Assembly (NCBI GenBank): GCA_016926595.1
Contig: JAFGOG010000151.1
Span: 1-10,746 of the forward strand
Direction of reading: 5' to 3'
From: Anaerolineae bacterium
Lineage (GTDB): Bacteria > Chloroflexota > Anaerolineae > JAAYZQ01
DNA: 10,746 nucleotides
This document shows positions 6,426-10,746 of this stretch, piece after piece. Within the stretch, counting starts at the first letter, position 1. Each line of letters starts with the position of its first letter. A program made the translations under genes and the position numbers. The notes under the pieces were generated by a model. It was not told the DNA's origin, ran no database searches, and saw nothing but the letters and a program-made list of their open reading frames with translations.

Positions 6426-8205
6426 GCGGTCGGCGGCCAGCGGTCAGCCTCGAAATCGGCCACCGTGAGCTGATAGCTATCAGCGCCAACGCCAACAACA
6501 GGCAGATCACGGTCAGAGCTTTGCCCGCCACCCGTACCGGCGTATCACCCCACCGCAGTAGAACGTGGTGCTCTCCAGCCGGCACGTCCACGGTCAGCAG
6601 CCCATAGGCTGTTTCGGGCCGCAGTTTCGCATCGGGCAGGCGCTCGCCGTCGATGTATACACGCCAACCGGGGAAATAGTAGGTATAAAAGCGGAGTGCC
6701 GTCCCTCTTTCAGACCGGACCCACAGCTCGTCCGAAGCGCCGCTGGCGCGGATCATCTCCACTTCAGCGCCAGCGGCCAGCGCCTCAGCCGTCACCAACG
6801 GGCCGCCGGCCAGGTACTGCTCCACCAGCGGCGAGTCAGATGGCTGCTCCTGAGCCCAGGCGGTCATGCCCACCATGTCAGGGTATTCGCGATCAAACTT
6901 GAGCGCTAGGAGCGGCCCCTCGGCAATGTCAGGCGCCGGCGTGTACTCGGGCAGGGTGTAGGGAAAGCTCGCCAGCACTACTACCAGGATCAACAGTGCC
7001 CTATACCCCCCGGACAGCTCGGGTTTCAGCCTTGCGCCTTGGGCGTGGGCGACCGCCGCGCCGGCCAGGACGGCCATGGTCACCGTCGTCAGAGCCAACA
7101 GCCGCCACGGGAACTGGATCAGCGAGGCGATCGGCAGCAGAGCCCACGCCGGCGCCGACAGGGGGAGCATGAACGCCACAACCAGGAGCGTCGCCCCGGC
7201 CAAAAAGAGGATCAGCGCCCGGTCTTTGGTCGGCCGGCCCCTGCGGAAGGCAAAAATGGTCGCGGCCAGCCCCAGGATGACCGGCACGGTGCCCAACTGA
7301 AACGACATCCCATCGGCCGGGCCGGGGAGGGCCGGATCGTAGCCCCAGAAACCGGACAGGAGCTGGAAGGGATAGACAAAGTGCTGGGCATAGCTGTAAC
7401 CTTCCGCTACCCACTGTTCCTGGGAAATGTAGCGTCGCTCCAGCAGGTTGGGCAGAAGCAGCGCCGCCGCGATCCCCATTCCCCACGCCGCCCCGCCCAG
7501 GGCGGCCATGGCCCGCCCCACCAGCTTGCCCAGACCGTGGGCGATCCTGGCGTGTTCGGCCAGCAGGCGGAACAGGACATAGGCCGCCAGCAGCGGCGTA
7601 AAAACAATGGCCGTGACGTTGTGGGTCAGCCACAGCGCGCCGTAGGCCAGGCCCGCCAGCGCCAGCCGCCGGGCGGTGGCCTTTTCGGCCAGGTTGTGAA
7701 AGGCGAGCAGCGTCAGCGGCATCCACACAAAGGCGCAATACTCGGCCAGCGCTGCCCTGACATAGATGTCAGCCAGGTGGTAGGGCGTGTAGACATACAC
7801 AACGGCCGCCAGCAGCCCGGGAAGTCGGCCCAGCACACGCCGGGCGTAGGCGTACATGGCCAGCCCGGCGCCAACCGTCGCCAGCGCCCAAATCCACTTG
7901 ACGGCTGCCACCTTGCCGGCGCCCAGCAGGAGGAACACCTCGGCGCCGTAATAGGCCAGCGGCGAATACAGCACGAAGGTCGGATAGCCGTAGCCCAGCG
8001 CATGATCGGTGCCCCAGCCGGGATACCACACCCCATCGCGCAGCGCTGCGTCAAACTCGGTTAGGAAGAATACACTATGGGGCGCATCGTGAGCGTCGAA
8101 AAAATAGTTCGGGCCGGCCAGCGGCAGGACGGCGACCAGGGAGCAGACGACGACCACCAAGATAAAGGGATCCGAGTTTCGGATCTTGGAGAGCAGGGTG
8201 CGCAT
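6418..8205 (-). CDS. Polytopic membrane protein, PTPS-related/GT-C-like family (copy 2)
   Basis: Integral membrane protein of 595 residues with about ten hydrophobic helices, resembling the '6-pyruvoyl-tetrahydropterin synthase related' membrane family (PF10131). Despite that name it has a glycosyltransferase-C look: a first outer loop with FFDAHDAPHS (35-44), then YPGW (61-64) and GYGYPTFVLYSPLAYY (71-86). QFPWRLLA (364-371) lies in a later helix. A C-terminal beta region holds FPGWRVYIDG (511-520) and VPAGEHHVLLRW, followed by a last helix. Its likely role is transfer or assembly of lipid-linked sugars at the outer face of the membrane; this is inferred from fold and family. The start is the ATG at 8205, 9 bases after the stop of its paralogue, with only a weak AGGTG ahead. 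The last ten residues derive from a GCGGTC-type repeat. Confidence 0.85.
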   Translation of the reverse strand: MRTLLSKIRNSDPFILVVVVCSLVAVLPLAGPNYFFDAHDAPHSVFFLTEFDAALRDGVWYPGWGTDHALGYGYPTFVLYSPLAYYGAEVFLLLGAGKVAAVKWIWALATVGAGLAMYAYARRVLGRLPGLLAAVVYVYTPYHLADIYVRAALAEYCAFVWMPLTLLAFHNLAEKATARRLALAGLAYGALWLTHNVTAIVFTPLLAAYVLFRLLAEHARIAHGLGKLVGRAMAALGGAAWGMGIAAALLLPNLLERRYISQEQWVAEGYSYAQHFVYPFQLLSGFWGYDPALPGPADGMSFQLGTVPVILGLAATIFAFRRGRPTKDRALILFLAGATLLVVAFMLPLSAPAWALLPIASLIQFPWRLLALTTVTMAVLAGAAVAHAQGARLKPELSGGYRALLILVVVLASFPYTLPEYTPAPDIAEGPLLALKFDREYPDMVGMTAWAQEQPSDSPLVEQYLAGGPLVTAEALAAGAEVEMIRASGASDELWVRSERGTALRFYTYYFPGWRVYIDGERLPDAKLRPETAYGLLTVDVPAGEHHVLLRWGDTPVRVAGKALTVICLLLALALIAISSRWPISRLTAGRRPLA

Positions 8206-8214
8206 CGGGCTTGC

Positions 8215-10188
8215 CTATTCACCTGCTTCAGAGATGTCACTCTGCTCAGATCTGTCACCCTGAGCGTAGCGAAGGGTCTCGGCGTGGTCTGGAAGAGATT
8301 CTTCGCTTCGCTCGGAATGACCCGCATCGGACCGGCGGCGCCTGAAGGCAAACCGGCCCACGACCAGGGCAAGCACCAGGGCCAGGCTGGCGAAGCTGAT
8401 GGCCGTGCCCAGCTTGCGGATGGGCGTGTCTTCGAAGCGGAGCAGAACCTGCCCATCGCCGGCCGGCACTCGGACGGTGATCAGGCCCAACTTGCCGCGG
8501 ATGGCAATCGGCAGCTCCTGAACGGGCTGGCCCGTATCTGTATCTAGGAGGTAGGCGCGCCAGCCGGGATAGTAAAAAGTGTTAAAAGTGATCAACGCCG
8601 GGTTCGTGGCATAGTAGGCGATCCGTTCCCGGTTGGTGTGCAGCTCCAAGGTTTCGGCCCCGATCTTGCCTGCCTGCGCCTGCCGGTAGAGATATTTATA
8701 GTTGATCTTGGAGGTGAGCGGCTCGCCGGCGATGTACAAGTCGGCAATCGGCGACCAGCGGGGGATCTCGCTCACCCAGGCGGTCGAGCCGGTCATCTCG
8801 TCGGACGATTGCTGGAACTGCATCAACCCGACCATCGACACCGGCTGTTCCGACATCTTGGCCTGCATGTAGGGCAGGCTGCCCAGGATCAACAGCGCAA
8901 CCAGGACAAGGGTTACACCCATACCCGCGTCGCCGGTGGGCACAGCCTGGGCCAGCCCTCGCTCGGACCGCAGCCCGCGTGCCGTGACGCCGCACAGAAA
9001 GGCCATCGACACGGTCGTTACGGCCAGCAGCCGCCATGGGAACTGGACCAGCCGGGCCAGCGGCAGCGCCTTCCACAACGGTGTCGAGGCCGCCAGCATG
9101 AGCCATACGACCACAGCCGTCAGCGCCACAAAGAATGCGGCCAGGCGGGCAGCTCCCTTTCCGCCGGCTGGCGTAGATCGGCGCTGGCGCCACAGTGCTG
9201 CCAGGCTGAACAGGCCGAGCACGGTCGGCACGATGCCCAGTTGAAAGCTCACCTGGTCGTCCGGGCCGGGCACGCTCACGCCCGTGCCCCACGCCGGCGA
9301 AAAAAGCTGAAAGAGCTCGACGAAATCGCCGCCCCAGGCGTAGCGGCCGCCGTACCACTGGTCGACGCGGACAAAGCGGTTCTCGGTCATGGCCGGGATG
9401 GCAAACAGGGCGCTGAGACCAACGCCCAGCGCCAGCCCAAAGGCGACCGGCGCCAGGACGTGCCCCACGTGTCCCAGCCACGGCAGCGCCGACTCGCGCG
9501 ACATCTGGCGCCACGGCTGCTCCTCGTTGACCCGGGCCAGGGTCAGGGCCAGCAGGTAGAAAAACAGGATTACGGTCAGCAGCAGAGTCACCAGCGGGCT
9601 GGTGAACATCAAAGCGCCATAGACCAGCGCCAGTCCCAGCACATTGGCCAGGCGCGGCCGGCGGACCGCCGCCCAGGCGGCCCACAACACCAACGGTACG
9701 AAAACATAGGCGACCGATTCGGCCAGCGCCGCCCGGACGTAAATGTCCACCAGCCGGTAAGGGATAACCATGTAGGCCACCGCCGCCACCAGGGCCGCCT
9801 GGCGGCCGGCGCCGTTGTCCCCCCCCTCGCCCAACGCCTTCCGGACAAAACCGTACATCGCCAGGCCAGAGGCGACGACCGACAGCCCGAACACGATCTT
9901 GACCGAGTCGGCCAAGCCAAACCCCAGCAGGTGCCAGGCCTCGCCGGCGTAGGACGCCAGCGGCCCATAGATGTTAAAGAAAGGGTAGCCATAGCCAAAG
10001 GCGAAATCGGGCTGCCAGCGTGGGTAGAGCACGCCGTCCTGGATGCTCCGGTCCAGCTCAAAGATAAAATAGACGCTGTGGCGCGCGTCGTGGGCCTCCC
10101 AGAAATAGCCCGGCTGCAGCAGCGGGCCGATGCTGAACAGCGACAGGAGGACGACCAGCAGGAGGTAAGGGTCGAGCCTACGGGACAT
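8215..10188 (-). CDS. Polytopic membrane protein, PTPS-related/GT-C-like family (copy 1) with repeat-derived tail
   Basis: Integral membrane protein of 657 residues, a tandem paralogue of the next gene. Shared landmarks are EAHDARHSVYF (31-41), YPRW (55-58), FGYGYPFFNIYGPLASY (64-80), QFPWRLLA (382-389), YPGWRAYL (540-547) and a C-terminal VPAGDGQVLLRFEDTP before the last helix (about 593-613). A glycosyltransferase or glycan-flippase-like role at the cell surface is likely but unproven. The start is the ATG at 10188, overlapping the end of the upstream gene by 11 bases with no clear ribosome binding site, which suggests translational coupling. An open frame continues upstream to 10425 but is a shadow of that gene. 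Residues 622-657 (AGHSERSEESL, then ETLRYAQGD) do not belong to the family: they are the translation of a dispersed repeat that now supplies the C-terminus. Confidence 0.85.
   Translation of the reverse strand: MSRRLDPYLLLVVLLSLFSIGPLLQPGYFWEAHDARHSVYFIFELDRSIQDGVLYPRWQPDFAFGYGYPFFNIYGPLASYAGEAWHLLGFGLADSVKIVFGLSVVASGLAMYGFVRKALGEGGDNGAGRQAALVAAVAYMVIPYRLVDIYVRAALAESVAYVFVPLVLWAAWAAVRRPRLANVLGLALVYGALMFTSPLVTLLLTVILFFYLLALTLARVNEEQPWRQMSRESALPWLGHVGHVLAPVAFGLALGVGLSALFAIPAMTENRFVRVDQWYGGRYAWGGDFVELFQLFSPAWGTGVSVPGPDDQVSFQLGIVPTVLGLFSLAALWRQRRSTPAGGKGAARLAAFFVALTAVVVWLMLAASTPLWKALPLARLVQFPWRLLAVTTVSMAFLCGVTARGLRSERGLAQAVPTGDAGMGVTLVLVALLILGSLPYMQAKMSEQPVSMVGLMQFQQSSDEMTGSTAWVSEIPRWSPIADLYIAGEPLTSKINYKYLYRQAQAGKIGAETLELHTNRERIAYYATNPALITFNTFYYPGWRAYLLDTDTGQPVQELPIAIRGKLGLITVRVPAGDGQVLLRFEDTPIRKLGTAISFASLALVLALVVGRFAFRRRRSDAGHSERSEESLPDHAETLRYAQGDRSEQSDISEAGE
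8235..8321 (-). repeat. Dispersed palindromic repeat (SERSEES...LRYAQGD type) inside the coding end
   Basis: Two 26-base arms at 8254-8279 and 8296-8321 form an imperfect inverted repeat, matching at 20 of 26 positions, around GAGCG-n-AGCGAAG cores and flanked by GTCA. A further GTCACTCTG partial copy lies at 8235-8243. In other frames the element reads VIPSEAKNL and RPFATLRVT. These strings, like SERSEES and LRYAQGD, recur as translations of an interspersed repeat common in environmental bacterial genomes, from general memory. It carries no gene; the RNA should fold into a long hairpin within the operon transcript. Confidence 0.85.
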
Positions 10189-10746
10189 CGATGAACACCG
10201 TTTCGTCGTCGCGGCCCACGATGGCCGCCCGCTCGCCGCTGTCGAGCAGATACAGACCGATGGCCAGGCGATAGGGGCCGCGCGGCAGGCCGGCCCCCAG
10301 GTCCAGACTATGCCGGTCGGCAATGATTGTGCCCGGCTGCCAGGTGTCGGTTGGGCAGGCGCCGTCGCACGGCCGCGAATCGCGTTGAGTGACCTTGCTG
10401 CCGTCGGGCGCCAGCAGGTGAACAAAGACGGTATAGTCGTCGATCACCGGCTCGGTCGCCTGCCAGGTGAGCGTCACGGTCAGGGTCGCGGTGATCTCGG
10501 CGACCGGAGGGAGTGGCGCCGCCTGCGCGTCGAGGAGCAGGATTTGGGGCGCGCCGGCCCCCACCGGCTGGATCACGCCGGGCGGCTCGAGGCCGGGATC
10601 GACCCGTGTAAAGCGCGGCGCCAGGTAGGGGTAGCTGGCCAGGACAACCAGCGCCGCCAGTCCGGCCCAGGCCGGCAGCTCCCCCAGCCGCCTGTCCAGC
10701 CGGACCGCCGACCCGGCCAGGAAAGCCAGCGGCAGCCCGGCCAGCG
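10178..10746 (-). CDS. Membrane glycosyltransferase-like protein, C-terminal part, cut by the window edge
   Basis: The frame is open from the right edge to the TAG at 10178, giving about 189 residues. The first 50 or so include hydrophobic, Ala/Leu-rich sequence typical of a last membrane helix, ending in LASYPYLAPRF, which resembles LASFPYTLPEY in the downstream paralogue. The remaining 130 residues form a beta domain (VTLTWQATEPV, then FVHLLAPDGSKV, PTDTWQPGTIIAD, LPRGPYRLAIGLY) of the kind often found at the C-terminus of GT39-like (ArnT/PMT superfamily) proteins in Chloroflexota. The GTG at 10576 is internal, since the family-like sequence continues upstream of it. It overlaps the start of the next gene by 11 bases and probably leads or continues the same operon. 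The exact family needs the missing N-terminus. Confidence 0.7.
   Translation of the reverse strand, partial: LAGLPLAFLAGSAVRLDRRLGELPAWAGLAALVVLASYPYLAPRFTRVDPGLEPPGVIQPVGAGAPQILLLDAQAAPLPPVAEITATLTVTLTWQATEPVIDDYTVFVHLLAPDGSKVTQRDSRPCDGACPTDTWQPGTIIADRHSLDLGAGLPRGPYRLAIGLYLLDSGERAAIVGRDDETVFIDVP

Noticed and set aside
7039..8064. Plus-strand open frame of 341 codons opposite the smaller GT-C-like gene
   Set aside because: Same Gln/Arg/Gly-rich antisense composition; no motif, and the minus-strand gene is convincing.
8638..10194. Plus-strand open frame of 518 codons opposite the larger GT-C-like gene
   Set aside because: Rich in Gln, Arg and His with no hydrophobic or domain pattern, and antisense to a well-supported membrane protein. 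It is a shadow.

Overview
The window is GC-rich and reads like a Chloroflexota genome or metagenome bin, probably Anaerolineae-like. The placement is inferred from gene content: tandem GT-C-like membrane proteins of the 6-pyruvoyl-tetrahydropterin-synthase-related type, a zinc-ribbon/LysM protein with TPTPT-type linkers, and a CxxC-x17-CxxC zinc-ribbon protein. No rRNA or marker gene is present to prove it. There is no gene-free stretch longer than about 180 bases. No tRNA, CRISPR array or transposase gene was seen.

Layout. Bases 1-958 (+) hold the last ten or so helices of an MFS exporter cut by the left edge. Everything else is on the minus strand. A convergent zinc-ribbon gene (994-1362) lies behind a perfect-consensus sigma70 promoter (1490-1518) and a leader of about 120 nt that contains its own terminator-like hairpin. 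Bases 1541-6360 form a compact four-gene operon, in transcription order: a zinc-ribbon/LysM membrane protein, a small membrane zinc-ribbon protein, a DUF2207-type membrane protein, and a radical SAM/SPASM protein with an N-terminal PqqD/RRE-like region. An extended -10 promoter (6398-6425) sits just upstream. Bases 6418-10746 hold three tightly packed genes for polytopic membrane proteins of the GT-C/glycan-assembly type. Two are clear tandem paralogues; the third is cut by the right edge. A dispersed palindromic repeat forms the C-terminal tail of the middle one.

Main discovery candidate. The DUF2207-type protein ends in an alternating Cys-Ala tail (seven Cys in 14 residues), and five bases after its stop codon begins a radical SAM/SPASM peptide-maturase-like enzyme. 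The gene order, the RRE-like domain and the predicted cytosolic side of the tail together suggest a membrane-anchored RiPP-like system, in which the enzyme modifies the C-terminus of a large membrane protein rather than a small free precursor peptide. This is inference from sequence. A metal-binding tail is the main alternative.

A second candidate is the leader of the zinc-ribbon gene. A strong promoter is followed by two hairpins, the second terminator-like, and the first can pair alternatively with the loop of the second. This could be an attenuator or a short independent RNA.
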